Shown: positions 1-12,439, numbered from the stretch's first letter. The stretch: 64,000 bases of DNA from Taudactylus pleione (GCA_031769625.1 JAUIMM010000016.1:14733001-14797000); one strand, 5' to 3'. The notes: generated from the letters alone by a model not told the origin. Numbers and translations: made by a program.

Positions 1-131
1 TAACTGTCTCTCCCTATATCTGCCTACCTTTAACGGCTTCCGCTCCGTCCGGCTGGTTCCCTGCACGGGGTGATAGTCTTCTTCGTCCGTGTAAACGGCC
101 CGATGCTGCAAAGGTGCAGTGTGATGACGTC
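1..131. repeat. Left arm of 131-bp inverted repeat flanking PLE 1
   Basis: Bases 1-131 are the reverse complement of 1660-1790, with a single mismatch seen on reading (near base 74). The repeat may continue to the left of the window, because the sequence after 1790 cannot be compared. On the minus strand this arm lies downstream of the PLE reading frame. The adjoining 132-200 contains a motif ending in GAAACGCGTTGG, typical of Penelope-like element ends (pseudo-LTR). So this arm is probably part of the direct-oriented pseudo-LTR. Confidence 0.85.
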
Positions 132-431
132 ACTATGTCTCCGCTGTGTGTCAGATGTGCGCTAAAACCAACGCGTTTCAGGCTCCTGGCCCTTTTTCAA
201 GGATAGCGTTCCATCCTGTGTGCTCCATTTTATTGAAAGATTTAATTGATTCAATTAAAAACCTAATTCTATAATTAGGTATAATTAGGTATAATTTCCT
301 TTTAGAAATAAATAAAAATTAAGGTATTGCTTTTTTGTGTTTTTATTATGAGAATGGTATTATATTTTAAAAAGTGATGTAAAAATTAGAGAAATTTAAG
401 CAATGTATAGAATTAATTGATTAATAGGTAT
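132..431 (-). other. PLE 1 3' untranslated and pseudo-LTR-like region
   Basis: This stretch has no gene. Read on the minus strand it follows the PLE stop codon: an AT-rich tail, then about 131-200 with CTTGAAAAAGGGCC and, shortly after, GAAACGCGTTGG. This arrangement recurs at Penelope-like element ends in vertebrates. Assignment as 3' UTR plus pseudo-LTR start is inference from position and that motif. Confidence 0.5.
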
Positions 432-1660
432 TTAAAGGAAAGCATTTATCTCTATATCCATATTTAAACCTGCAGGTTGCAAGGTTTGCATCCAGAAAAT
501 CCATTTTGTTTCCTTTTTTCTCAATTCTTTTGACATGTCACCTCCTCTCCAGTTAGGGCAGATTTTCTGTATGCCCATAAATGACAAACCAGAGGGATTT
601 CGGTTGTGATGGTCTAGAAAGTGTTTGGACACGCTATGTGTCTGTAAACCTTTCTTGATGTTGAAAATATGCTCAGCAATTCTTATTTTTAGTTTTCTTT
701 TTGTCTGACCAATATATTGGAATCCACAGGGACATTCAAGTAAATAAATTACTGCTTCTGTATCACAAGTGATAGTATCCATAATTTTGTAACTCTTATT
801 TGATACATTTGATTTGAATCCAGTTAATGGTTGTGTCGATTGTTTTCTTAAAGTTTTGCATGGTAAACAGTTCAAACAGAAAAAATGACCTTTCTTTTTG
901 TTCCCAAAGTTGGCTCCATTATTTAAATGATTATGACTTTTCACCAATTGATGCTTGAGGTTGCATGCTTTTTTGTAAATAATTTTTGGTTTTGTTGGAA
1001 TGACTGATTTCAATTTATTGTCCAGAAGCAATATATGCCAATGCTTATTCAATATATATTCAATTACATTATGTTGACTATTAAATTGTGTGACAAAGGC
1101 TATATTGAAATCCTCCTTTGTATTGCGTTCTTTATACAAAAGTGTATCCTTCCTCTCTTTAAGCGATATCTCTTCTAAGGCCTCTTGTAATTTCTGTTCA
1201 TCATATCCTTTTTTCAAGAACTTGTTTTTCATTGTTTCACTTTGTTGTAAAAAGATGTCATGTTGTGAACAATTCCTTTTTAATCTACTAAATTGTCCTT
1301 TTGGGATATTCTGAATCCATTTCGTGTGATGATTACTGGTATATAACAAGGTATTGTTTCCACTGATGTCTTTCGTGTGGGTTCTTGTTTGTATGGTGTT
1401 ATTGAAAATGAAGATTTCCAAATCCAAATAAACTATCATGTTCTTGCTAAAAGTTGAGATAAATTCAAGCCCAAAACTGTTATTATTAAGATACGAGAAG
1501 AAATCAGCTAAGAGATCCTCAGGGCCATCCCAGATGAAAAATAAGTCATCTATATATCGTTTCCAAGATATGATGTTTTTCTGATAGGGGTTATTCTGCC
1601 AAATGTATTGCTCCTCCCATTTTGCCACAAAGAGGTTGGCGTAGCTGGGTGCGAAAGCGG
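432..1660 (-). pseudogene. Penelope-like element 1: truncated RT plus GIY-YIG endonuclease
   Basis: C-terminal part of a Penelope-like retroelement polyprotein, about 408 codons of native sequence. Visible in order: end of RT motif B (AFAPSYANLF), RT motif C with the catalytic YIDD box (RYIDDLFFIW), the YLDLEI motif, a Cys-rich segment (CLNCLPC) and a GIY-YIG-type nuclease domain (CPCGFQYIGQTKRKLKIRIAEH region, about residues 335-360). RT motif A, with the first catalytic Asp, is missing because the element is truncated at 1660. The open frame continues to a GTG at 1721, but those first about 20 residues come from the inverted repeat arm and are not native. Known for the family: RT primes on DNA nicked by the GIY-YIG nuclease. 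This copy should be inactive through loss of the N-terminal half. It is clearly a different lineage from the PLE at 15187-17621. Confidence 0.9.
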
Positions 1661-1790
1661 ACGTCATCACACTGCACCTTTGCAGCATCGGGCCGTTTAC
1701 ACGGACGAAGAAGACGATCACCCCGTGCAGGGAACCAGCCGGACGGAGCGGAAGCCGTTAAAGGTAGGCAGATATAGGGAGAGACAGTTA
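1660..1790. repeat. Right arm of 131-bp inverted repeat fused to truncated PLE 1
   Basis: Reverse complement of 1-131. Its inner edge coincides with the break in RT motif B, so it marks a junction between truncated PLE body and an inverted piece of the element's own terminal region. Such inverted 5' additions are known for Penelope-like elements. Confidence 0.85.
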
Positions 1791-2559
1791 GTTTTTCACG
1801 TCTGACTCCAGTATCACACCGCACTGCAAGGCATGTTATCGGAACCCTGATGTCAATTATGGACTTTCCTAAATATTAAAAAAGGGTTTTAAACATCTTT
1901 TACTAATCCCCTTTTCTTTTTCTTTTTTTTACAGGTATTGCGTTACATTCATACATGTTTATTCACAAGCGCTCTTTATTTGTTACATATTGAAATTATT
2001 TTATTAGGAGCTGCTTTCAAAATAACATCCATAGCGCAGAATATATATTTTTTTATCAATGCACTGAAATAGGCAAAAATTTTCTCCACAGAATAGCAGG
2101 AGAAACTGCAAAATCTATATTTTGGGGTGCAGATGTTGGGAAACCACCCAGAACCCTTAGTACACCCCCCCCAAAGGACAATTCAAAAGGAAAACAAACT
2201 CCCAGAACACCCCAAAAAAAGTATTTGAAATTTGGGCCGAAAATGAAGAAAGTGGGGGACAACTTAAAAAACTAGCGAAATAAGCTTCTGGGGGTGCTTT
2301 AAGAAGGGGCCAAGTGTTTTGGGGGTTGCAGGTGCTTGTATGATGGAGGAATTTCACTTTTTATAAAATTTCACTTTAGAGACATAAAGATATGCTAGTA
2401 CCCATTTTCAAGCACCCCAAATTTGATGGGGCTACTTATTTTTCCAAAAAACACTGCTTTATGCCATTCTTCAACACTTTTACCTAGACGCTAATAGCAA
2501 CCAATTACCACCACTTATATACCCTAACTAGTTCCATTATGGCTAATACTAAACTTCCA
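1791..2559. other. No gene recognised
   Basis: AT-rich DNA with T- and A-runs. The first part may continue the PLE terminal sequence. No open frame of convincing composition, no RNA gene and no inverted termini were seen. Confidence 0.4.
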
Positions 2560-3261
2560 TAATGATTTCCGAAGTCAGACCATCTTTTTCTGGGGTACAG
2601 AGTGATTCCCCCAATTCATCCTGCACTTTTCGCCTGGTTCACATTCGCCGGGTCCCTTTTTCGCCTGTTTGGGAATTGAACTTGGAGTAAATCGGGAGCG
2701 TGCATGAAAAGTTTTCGCCTCCAAAGCAGGCGAAGGCGGCGAAAGTCGGGTAGGCGGAACTTTATAGCCGAGGCAAAACTAATTGAAACGGGCCAATATG
2801 TCTATTTGTGTGTCCTCCCCTCAGTCTATAGCTCTCTGAATGTGTGTCTTCTCCCGCTCCCACCTCCCTTGGCTCATTTTTGTCTCTGTCTCTTCCCGGG
2901 TCTCCCCCCTCTCCTTCTCTGTCTCTCCTCTGGTCTTCCCCTCTACTTACCTTCAGTCGGGAGCCAGCGGGGACAGCGAGGCCAGGCAGCGCCGCTGCAG
3001 GCTGAAGCTCTGGGTCCAGGGAGCGTGACACTGGCATCGCGGTCACGCTCCCGGCAGCAGCCCCATTAGTGTGTGCTGCTGCACTGCAGTAATGCTGCCA
3101 AGCATGGTCCTTGCACAGCGGCAGAATGGGGGCGGATGGCTGCGGCAGAATGGTGGTGGGGGGTGGGTAATGATGCCCTGGTCGGCGATGCCCCCCTCTG
3201 CTGGACCGGCTACGGCACCCAGGGAACGTGCCCCGCTTGACCCCTCCTGGTTACGCCACTG
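2560..3261. repeat. Repeat-like GC-rich block ending in a CAGTGGCGTAACC terminus
   Basis: Pyrimidine-rich and GC-rich block unlike its flanks. Its right edge at 3261, read as reverse complement, begins CAGTGGCGTAACCAGG, a motif seen at ends of several vertebrate DNA transposons. No matching left terminus was found, so it may be a truncated copy. The short open frames inside (for example 2704-3069) are Pro/Ser/Leu-rich composition artefacts. Confidence 0.35.
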
Positions 3262-4040
3262 CTTAAGAGTGAATTACTTTTATACAGCCGCTTTTAGAGA
3301 AACACCCTAAGCAGTCGCTTGGAAAGTTATCTTGCATAACCCCTTTCTGTTACACTGAGAGGGGGCTTGCCAAGGCTCCTGCGTTTGAATCAAATGATGC
3401 CCAAGGTCATACTTGGTTGGGGTTTAAGTCATGGACTGGCTTGCTAAGAAGCATATATTCATCTAACAAGCCAAAGAACAGCTGTGGACCCATCCAGTAA
3501 GGGCATTGCCTTTTAATTGGAAGGATAAACGGTAAGAGAAGGGTGATAAGCATATTATTACAGTGCACCTACTTCCAATACAGAAACATTTTTGCGCCTA
3601 TCACACAAACAGCCTCCCTCGCTGCCTACTCCTCTCTGTCTTGGCTGTTCTGGTCTGTGATTCTCTTGTCTTAGAATAGAGTGGATTGTGTGAGACTGAG
3701 CCATACTAAGCTTGCCTATACATTAGAGAAGTTGTGGCAGCCTAAGCGCAGAGAATACTCCATGCCCTCCATTGCCATCTCATTTCCCAGGAGGACTCTT
3801 TCTCCCATATAACAAACCTCACCATGGAGAAATCATATTGAAGAACTTCATCACAGGCACAGAAACCAAGGCATTTGTATAACTGTATTTATTAGAAGAA
3901 CATGCTGTAGAATCAAGGTACAGACTGAGCTCTAATGTAAATGCAATGGCGCAGGACCAAGTATTTCGCTCACTATGTTAAGTTGAACTCCTAGTAATAG
4001 TTATTTTTCCATACACACTGACAGCTGCTCAGTACCACTT
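3262..4040. other. No gene recognised
   Basis: Unique-looking sequence without coding signal, inverted termini or tandem structure that I can support. Confidence 0.4.
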
Positions 4041-4460
4041 TTTTTTTGTTTTCAGCGTTGCTTGTGCTGTTCAGCATTTTCTCTGGACAAGTGCTCTGCA
4101 CAACACCTATTGTCTGGAATGCCGATTTTAGTTTTTGTTCTGCATATAAGGACAGGTGCAAGGGCATTTTAATAGAGGAGAGGTCCATGTGCAGCCTCCG
4201 ATTGGGCCCCCTCCTCTCTGTCGGTGCAGTAGATTCTGGCTCATACCAAAATGTACTGTGCATGCGCGAGTCACTGGGAAAATGTCCGCCACCATTTTCC
4301 CTGTGATTTTTTGCTGCTCAGCAGCGCCATCCGAGGCTGCAGAGCAGGACACCGGAATCTGCGGAGAGGTAAGTATAACTAACTATGGGTGCAGGGTGTG
4401 CGGTGTGGGCCCCCCTGGACCCAGGGGCCCGTAGGCACCCATTATAAATACGCTCCTGGA
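4041..4460. repeat. Probable interspersed repeat fragment
   Basis: Contains T-tract/AG followed by GC-rich text and ends near 4459. Read as reverse complement that end begins CAGGAGCGTATTTATAATGG, which looks like a transposon terminus. No partner terminus was found. Antisense short frames are not supported. Confidence 0.3.
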
Positions 4461-6027
4461 CAGACGGCTCATTAACTTAAAAAGTATGTCACAACAAATC
4501 ATTTTTGTTTATTATTGCAATGCCCTACTAATTGGGGAATACTTTTATATTAATATACTACATTAATATAAAAGGAATGAAATTATATAGACTGTTGGTA
4601 TACAGACCTTATGAAAATGTGCATTTATGTTCAGGATACGTAGCGCAATGCATATACTTGTAAACATATAGCATTTGAGAGACAGAAGTGGTATGATTGA
4701 CTATGAGAGCACCAACATTGTAACTTATTTTTTAAGTCATTTAACTGTATAGATGATAATAATATGTAAGTATTGATTTATCTTTATAGATTTACTGAAT
4801 TAAATGAATACTTCAAAGCAGCAATCCTATGAAAGAATGTGTTTTAACTTTTTATTGTAAATCACTGAGTATTTTTCAGTTTTCCGTGATTTGTTCTGCA
4901 GGCTGCTATTTTCAGAATTATGCGCAGTGTTATGGCAACCACAGTCACACTGTTTCAAAGTGGGCGGCTCTCTTCTGAAGCAGGAATGAAACAGTCAACC
5001 ACCTGATAAGATCGCCACATTTTGTAATGCGCCATTCAATAAGTTAGACGGAAAAACATGCATAAGATGACAGATGGGCAATATTTATCACTATATATCG
5101 ACGTGAACAGTGCAAAATAAATCTGTGGGGGACTCAAGAGTTCCACAGTCTAGAAAAGGTGATATTGCCCATAGCAACCAGACATTTACTGGACTTCCAA
5201 TTTTTAATCTGTTCTAAAATATGTCACACTCTGGTTTCTATTGACAATTTCTATGAATGTTCAGAATATGTTTCATTCTACAAATGTACAGTATTTCATT
5301 TGCTTTTTAGTGTCATCAATTTCAATAAATAGCTCATAATTATGATTTTTTAATTCAGTCTAATGAGCCGGTGGAGAAAAGCTGCTGCTATATTGGCTAC
5401 TTAGTAAGCCTTGTCCTGCCCTCCCCCCAGCCCCTGGTCTCCCCTATGCACACAATTTTACATATAGAATGATGTACCAACTCATTGTTTCATACTCTAG
5501 CAGTGTTTTTCACTTTGGCCTGTTTACAACAGATGCCAGGGGCAATCACCCCCTTATATGGGGTGCAGGTGGAAAGGAGCCAGGTGACAAACAACTCATC
5601 TCAAAGTCTCCATCCTGTTTTCATCCTGTGTGTAATTTAAGTCATGGTGTGACTGGTGCACTCTAGAATTAGCTACCCAGATTTTATTTCTACATGACCA
5701 ATAGGGTCACCATCAGAACTGATAATGATTGAGCCAGGATGGGTGCTGCTATAAATGAGCTTATATCTCTCATAACTCTGGTGACCCTTGGTTTAAGGAA
5801 TTGATCCAAAGAAGTCCTTGGTCAAATAAAATGAAACACATTGTGTTTCTTAAACTCATCTCCTAACCGAGGAAATAATGGTAATTCAAGAGGAAGCACA
5901 AATTTAGTATTCGGTAATCAGAGTAAACAAAAATTTTTTTAGTCGTATGCTCTATTTTAGATGCATTTGCCCATTGTGTTTTGTAAAAGGTATGGAAGAT
6001 CATTAATTTGACCCTTGCTGTTCTATT
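4461..6027. other. No gene recognised
   Basis: AT-rich intergenic DNA. No coding region, RNA gene, tandem array or element terminus was seen. Confidence 0.4.
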
Positions 6028-6286
6028 GCTGGGTACACACTAGACGATATATATCGTCCGATCCGGTAGATCGGTGCAACGTATCTGGCACATCATCTAG
6101 TGTGTACACGCTATCTTGCTGACGATATCGTTAAGGAGGGCCATGCTTCTGATGCAGAAGGGCCCTCCGCCATCGCTCCGTCGCTGCCGGCATCGACAAG
6201 TGTGTATGCACTTGCCGATACCGGTTCCCCCCGGTAAAGATGTCGGGCACACAGGCACACTAGACATTGGCTAGTGTGTATCCAGC
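6028..6286. mobile_element. MITE with GCTGGGTACACACTAG termini
   Basis: A 259-bp non-coding element. The left end reads GCTGGGTACACACTAGACG; the right end read in reverse reads GCTGGATACACACTAGCC. The interior is GC-rich and palindromic (CGATATATATCG). The same terminal motif occurs at 59253 and 59670/60837, so it is a family present several times in the window. No convincing TSD could be read. Confidence 0.7.
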
Positions 6287-8895
6287 TTTAGCCTGATTAC
6301 AGGTGCCCAGAATTTCCCTAAACCAATTATGCTCAAAAGATGCCAAGATATTAGAAACAAACAACACTTATAACTAAATGAGCATTACAGCGCTCTTCCA
6401 TTCAAATCAAACATTTATTGTACAAAGTTTACAATACCTATGTGTATAAATAAAATTGATATGTAGCATCTGATGAAAAAATAAGGATTGAATGGTGCCC
6501 TTAAATTTCGTTTCTACCCCTGTGATAGCTCCGATTGCATTTGCGTTCACCCCTGCCGTACCACATCTCAGTGAGTAAACACAGTAGTATTAATTTTGAC
6601 AAAAAGAGCACACAAGAATCCTTCCTTGTAATGAATTAGTACAGGCTCACATTAATCATAGCCAGTAAATGCAGACACATATATACTATACGTACAAGCC
6701 TTATTTGATGGAAGACTTTCTTATACAGTACTATCTAGATTTAAAATCTTCCAAACTGCACAGAATGGCTTTTACCTAGTACTTTTTACTGCTGACCTTA
6801 TCCAACCCTAAAATAATGTTTGAGTCTGGGTTCTGTTATGCATATAGGGGTGGGCTGTGTGATGTGCAATTTAACATTCTGTAGCATTAAAATAGTGCGA
6901 GGCATTTTGTAGAATCTGGACGTAAGAAACTAATTGGCTACAGAGACGGTAAACTGGAGCCAAACTTACAGTGAACTTTTAAACAAGTGACTTTAGTGAG
7001 AGTGGGGGCAAAATAAAGACATCTTTGTTCCTCGGTCAAATTAGCTGATTAAAAATACAAACTTTATATGTCTTAAATGTAGTATTAATTATTTATGTGA
7101 GAAATAAAGCCAGTGCATGTGAATTACTTCTTGTATTTCAATTAAAAGTTATGGGAATAATGATCCTTCGGCTTCTAAACTTCACTCCATTAAATGAATT
7201 TTGGGCTTTAAGGGCTCCATTCATTGAAACAAAATACGTTTTAGTCACTTCATATTTTTCCTGGGATGTTTGTGAACTGGCAATTTGGTTGATGCTAAAA
7301 CCAATTTGTAGTGAAAAGAGGTTTCCTACTTTCAAACAGTAATCCAATGCATAAACTACAGTATGTTATTTTTTTCCCAGATCCTGCTTACTTAGATAAA
7401 CAGATGTCAAAATGAAATATCACAAAAAAATGTTTATTTTTAGTGGATGTGAATTATTTTCTAATTAACAGAGACCCGCAAATACCTTGTGGTGGCTTGT
7501 GAACTGTCAAGTGTGTGTTCAGACTTTTAATGTGTCATATTCAGTCCTGAAGATAGAGGTGTCTGGGCCCCAATGCAAAGCTGGCATACTGTATCCTCGT
7601 AGGTCCTGGAATGTTTTCATAAGCCATATGCAGCTGTACAAGGTTGAATATGGTATCACAGCACAGATTATAATTCACAGGTATAATCTAGAAATCAGAT
7701 TAATCTATATCACATTAAGAGAAATAGAGATCATATACATTTTTAGTACATACTGCATGCATCAAGGTAAACACAATACAGGCCTGTATGGACATATTCG
7801 TATGAATGCCTATTCGTATGAATGCAGTAAAAAGATGACCAATAATAAACAGATCACAATGAATTCAACATGTACTGGATGTGTTGCTAAATAGGGTTGA
7901 CTAACAGGCCCTAATGTGTTTTAAAGTTATCTAGCTGATTGGTATGAATGCTCAAATGGATGGAACTTATCTAATCTCGTCAACAGGTAGGATTGGTCCA
8001 TGTGTGGGCAGATAAAAGACGACTAGAAAATGCAAATGTTAAAAGGTAAAAAGAAGACATGCATGCTCAAACAATTTTAAAATCTTCATCTGTGAGTTAC
8101 AAGAAATGCAAATTTGATTTGACTAAAATAGAAAATTAAAATCAGGTTACTAAAGAGAGCAATATAAATGTACGAGAACTTCTTATATAACCATATCAAT
8201 AGTTAAGAAACAAACATTGACCACCAAAAACCTTAAAATACAGCATTGGCCATAAATGACAATGAGAAAGTAAAGTCCTTAGATGTATTTTTGTCTTTCT
8301 ATATAAATGAACATGCTGGTGTTGACATGTTACAACACCAAATGTACCACAGTGACTGACAGAAGTTGGTCCCCTCCCTCCACGCAATTCCTCCCACTTT
8401 CATTCTCTACAATCTGGGTTCTTCCACAAATTCCACACTCACACCCTTCACTTCAGTGGCCTCTGTTTGCTTCCAACCCATTCACCTGGTACCTCAGTGT
8501 CTCCACCTTTGGCCCATCATTAGCTCCACTATCACTATGTGTTGGAGTCCCACTATATTCTACTTGCGGCCCTCATTTTTTCACTGTATACCTCTCCCAC
8601 AGGGGAACTAGTTAGCTCATTCAGCCTCCAGTAGCCCCCTCCTAGTTGATGTCACCCAAATCTAATATATTGTGTAACCAACTGTCCCTCTGCCATATCC
8701 ACATCCTCCCCTCCACTACCATTTTATCTAGTAGGGTACCAGTAGTTCTCTTCTTAGCCCGCTGCTTGTTACTTTGTAAAGTATACCTCTTTGCTTGGTG
8801 ACCTAATTCTTTAATTTGTTCTCCAGTAGCATAATCTACCACTCAGCTATTGCCTTGTGTAACCAATTGTCTTTATATCTACATTGATATTGCCA
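6287..8895. other. No gene recognised
   Basis: Long AT-rich stretch. Open frames such as 7097-7342 and 7487-7894 lack domains, splice context or family resemblance and are not called. 8350-8890 is pyrimidine-rich and may be the upstream part of the LINE fragment at 8902. Confidence 0.4.
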
Positions 8896-8901
8896 ACATA
8901 C

Positions 8902-9080
8902 CTACAGCTCAACATATCAAAAACAGAGCTCATCATCTTCCTTCCTTCCAAAGTCACTACCTTCCCTCAATATCCCTCACAATAAACCACACCACAAATC
9001 CTTCAGTCTCCCAAGTCTGCTCCTTTCTGTCACCCTTGCCTTCACTCTCTGCTTTACACCTCACATCCATTTCTCTTGTA
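8902..9080 (+). pseudogene. LINE (L2/Rex1-like) reverse transcriptase fragment
   Basis: Conceptual translation from 8902 begins LQLNISKTELIIFLPS, the 'LQLN-x-x-KTE' block found near the end of the RT domain of L2/Rex1/CR1-type non-LTR retrotransposons. A stop interrupts it (TAA near 8986), and the continuation is in another frame (ISLTINHTTNPSVSQVCS). It is an old, decayed fragment with no other recognisable LINE domain nearby. The LINE clade is uncertain. Confidence 0.5.
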
Positions 9081-10187
9081 CCGATGACACCACTTTCAAA
9101 ATATTGCTAAATATTTTTTTTTACCTAAAATTCAACCAAATCTCATCTATATTCTAATCTCCCACTTTAACCTCTAATGATAGCACACACAAGTAGAAAG
9201 GCAATGAGTGGCTTTCTACCCCTATGTATCATAGTTTACAGAATTTGTCCTAGTACATTTCACAACTTGCAGGTAATGATCATCCAATATAACTATAACA
9301 TGGCATCTCACTCATTGGTTCTTTACTCTATTGTCTGGATGATGCTATATGTACGCTATGTATTATTACACTACTGTGTGTAATGATTTTTTGTCATGGA
9401 TATTTGCACTGTTGTTCACTAGAATGTTTGTATATGTGGCACTTGATGCTTCAATAAAAATAAGTTTTATAAAAAATAAAGAAGGGCAATGAGTGTACAC
9501 ACAGACAAATAAACAATGAGTAGACACCATCAGCAAGTTAAGTGGCAGGTTCAACAGGAGTAAATATGCTGATAACAAGAGGAACATGGACTGCAGGGAT
9601 GGGGATAAAGAACCTTCAAGAACCAAAGTAAGACAAAACGTCCTCACATATTGCATGTGGCACTCCCTAGTCTAACAGGATAGGTAGGCTCTCCTGGGGA
9701 TAAGGAATGGAAGATGACACGCCCTACTGGACATTGTTATAGGAAAGGATACTTTATGGTCCAGGGTGCTTTAACTGTATTATTTATACTGATGGACATA
9801 GTCATACATGGCATTAATTGGGTTGATTGTGGAATAATCACTCTTATGTGACACTACAGTCAGAGAAGGCTACAGTTTTATTTCTCTCTTAAATTGGAAA
9901 ATAAACAGGGACAGGAACCATTGGGATTCACCACTGATGTAATGGTACAGGACTCTGTGCTTGAGTACAAAACTCTACTACAACATCAGTAGTGTTGTCC
10001 AGCAACAGATGGAAGTTTTTATGATAGCAGGGCCCAGTCCCAAGCCTCTTACCGATGGTAAAAATTGGCCATGAGTTGTTCCTCTCCTCCTCTGCCATCT
10101 AAATCTGCAGGGGGCTCCTTTTGTCCTTACTGCGCAAAGCTGCTGTCCGCTGTGAGGCGTTATCACTTGCAGACGCAGGTTACTCAC
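9081..10187. other. No gene recognised
   Basis: Short frames on both strands lack any family signature. No terminus pairs or arrays were seen. Confidence 0.4.
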
Positions 10188-10190
10188 AAT

Positions 10191-10382
10191 GGGGGAGATG
10201 TATTAAGCCTTACAAAAAGTGTAGGAGTGAGTGGAGAAGTTGGCCTTAGAAACCAATCACCTTTGAGATAGCATTTGGTAAATACAGTCTAAAAAATGAT
10301 AGGTAGAAGCTGTTTGGCTGCTATGGGCAACTTCTCTACTTGTCCCCTTCTTAACTCTTTAGAGGCTTGATAAATCTCCCCC
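10191..10382. mobile_element. MITE with GGGGGAGAT termini, TSD AAT
   Basis: 192-bp element with termini GGGGGAGATGTATTAAGCC and, in reverse, GGGGGAGATTTATCAAGCC. It is flanked on both sides by the trinucleotide AAT (10188-10190 and 10383-10385). A 3-bp TSD and G-rich ends fit a Harbinger-type MITE. Same family as 57276-57431. Non-coding. Confidence 0.75.
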
Positions 10383-10785
10383 AATAACTGGATGTTCCTG
10401 GAAGTCCCTGACACAGATGCCACAAATCAGTGGAGCACCGGCAGTGTGTTAGATCAGATAAATACACCTTCATCACAGAACTTCTTAAAATAATACTGCC
10501 AGTGGTAATACCCTTGTTTTAAACAGTAATACATATGCTTTTCTCGGTGCATACATATAGTCTATTTAACTATTTGTCAGAGTACATATTTCCTTTCTGC
10601 CCCTTTTATGTGACTGCACAACTTGACCTTGGCTCACGTCAGCCTTCTGCTTCCAAGCATAGCCTTTTTTTAGCTGCACTATACCATAGAAAGTTCATTA
10701 TTCATAAGTCCATCAAGAAGAAGTTGTACAGTTTAAAAAACAACAGCAACTCAACAACTTTACTCTGTTAACTATATATAAATAT

Positions 10786-10825
10786 ACATATATACACATA
10801 CTATATATATTATATATATATATAT
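10786..10825. repeat. AT microsatellite at hAT insertion site
   Basis: Alternating A/T tract. The hAT copy beginning at 10826 inserted into it, and the tract resumes at 14567. Confidence 0.8.
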
Positions 10826-11459
10826 TAGGGGTGTGCACCGGCCACTTTTCGTGTTTTGTGTTTTGGTTTTGGATCTGGATCTTTCTTCGTGTTTTGGATC
10901 TGGATTGGTTTTGCCAAAACCACCCTTCGGTGTTTTGGGTTCTGATTTTGTGTTTTGGATCTGTATTTTTTTTTAAAAAAGCATAAAAACAGCTAAATTC
11001 ACAGAATGTGTTGATTTTTCTGCTCCTATATTATTATTAACCTCAAAAACCTTAATTTCCACTCATTTCCAGTTTATTCTGAACACCTCACACCTCACAA
11101 TAGTGTTTTTATGTCCAAAAGGTTGCACCGAGGTAGATGGATGACTATGCTAAGCGACACGAGTGGGCGGCACAAACACGTGGCCCATCTAGGAGTGACA
11201 CTGCAGTGGCAGACAGGATGGCAGTTTGAAAAACTAGGCCCCAAACAGTACATAATGCAAAGAAAAAAAAGAGGTGCAAGATGGAATTGTCCTTGGGCCC
11301 TCCCACCCACCCTTATGTTGTATAAACAGGACATGCACACTTTAACAAACCAATCATTTCAGCGCCAGGGTCTGCCACACGACTGTGGCTGAAATGATTG
11401 GTTCGTTTGGGCCCCCACAAAACAAGCTGGCAATTAATCTGGCCCTGCACAAACTGGCT

Positions 11460-11860
11460 CTATGGAGGCAAGATGTCATCCTCATCCTCCTCATTCACCG
11501 ATTCCTCACCCTCTTCAGTGTTGTGTACATCCTCATCCTCACAGAGTATTAATTCATCCCCGCTGGAATCCACCGCCACAGGTCCCTCTGTACGTTCTGG
11601 AGGCTGATCTCCCTGGAAAAGTTGATAATTAATTTTTATGAACATCATCTCCACATTTTGTGGAAGCAACCTCCTACGCCTTTTGCTGACAAGGTTCCCG
11701 GCTGCACTAAACACTCTTTCGGAGTGCACACTGGAGGGGGGGCAACTCAGGTAAAATAGAGCCAGTTTGTACAGGGGCCTCCAAATTGCCTCTTTTTCCT
11801 GCCAGTACATGTACGGACTGTCTGACATGCCTACTTGGATGCTGTCACAGATGTAATCCT
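11460..11860 (-). pseudogene. hAT transposase, C-terminal dimerisation fragment
   Basis: Last about 130 codons of a hAT transposase. It contains the hAT dimerisation domain (IWRPLYKLALFYLSCPPSS, then SERVFSAAGNLVS, then RRRRLLPQNVE), including the conserved Glu of SERVFS. In the family this corresponds to the third catalytic acid (E of DDE). The acidic tail (DEEDEDDILPP type) and stop at 11460-11462 match the copy ending at 28720. One residue is missing in 'NVEMMF' relative to 'NVEKMMF' there. The upstream catalytic core is absent from this copy. Confidence 0.88.
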
Positions 11861-11861
11861 T

Positions 11862-12430
11862 TAACAGACAGACGCACGCTTGTCGCTGCTGCTTTGAGGA
11901 TGAAGGTGCGGCTACAGCCCACAAAATTCACAAAGACAGGAAAAAAAAGAAGAATTTTTTTATTGATTGTGGAGCGCACTTTGAGGGTTACACCACCCTT
12001 TAACAGACAGACGCACGCTTGTCGCTGCTGCTTTAAGGATACAGGTGCGGCTACAGCCCACACATTTCACAAAGACAGAAAAAAAGAAGAATTTTTATTT
12101 TGTTTGTGGAGCACACTTTGAGGGTTACACCACCCTTTAACAGACAGACACACGCTTGTCGCTGCTGCTTTAAGGATGCAGGTGTGGCTACAGCCCACAC
12201 ATTTCACAAAGACAGAAAAAAAAGAAGAATTTTTTTATTGTTTGTGGAGCGCACTTTGAGGTTTACACCACCCTTTAACAGACAGACGCACGCTTGTCGC
12301 TGCTGCTTTAAGGATGCAGGTGCGGCTACAGCCCACACATTTCACAAAGACAGAAAAAAAAGGAAGAATTTTTTTATTGTTTGTGGAGCGCACTTTGAGG
12401 GTTACACCACCCTTTAACAGACAGATGCAC
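11862..12430. repeat. 138-bp tandem array replacing transposase core
   Basis: Four to five units. TAACAGACAGACGCACGC-type starts are at 11862, 12001, 12138, 12276 and 12415 (period 137-139 bp). The array sits exactly where the middle of the transposase is missing, between the N- and C-terminal coding pieces. Unit motifs (GCGGCTAC-GCCCACAC-TTCACAAA) resemble the leader repeat at 12840-13790, so it looks like leader-derived filler at a deletion point. Confidence 0.85.
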
Positions 12431-12439
12431 ACTTGTCGC

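Noticed and set aside
2704..3310. Frames of 121, 94 and 79 aa
   Set aside because: Low-complexity Leu/Pro/Ser or Gly/Met text in a repeat-like block; no homologous motif or splice context recognised.
11398..11607. Ser-rich plus-strand frame
   Set aside because: Antisense of the acidic C-terminus of the hAT transposase; the same happens at 28558-28782.
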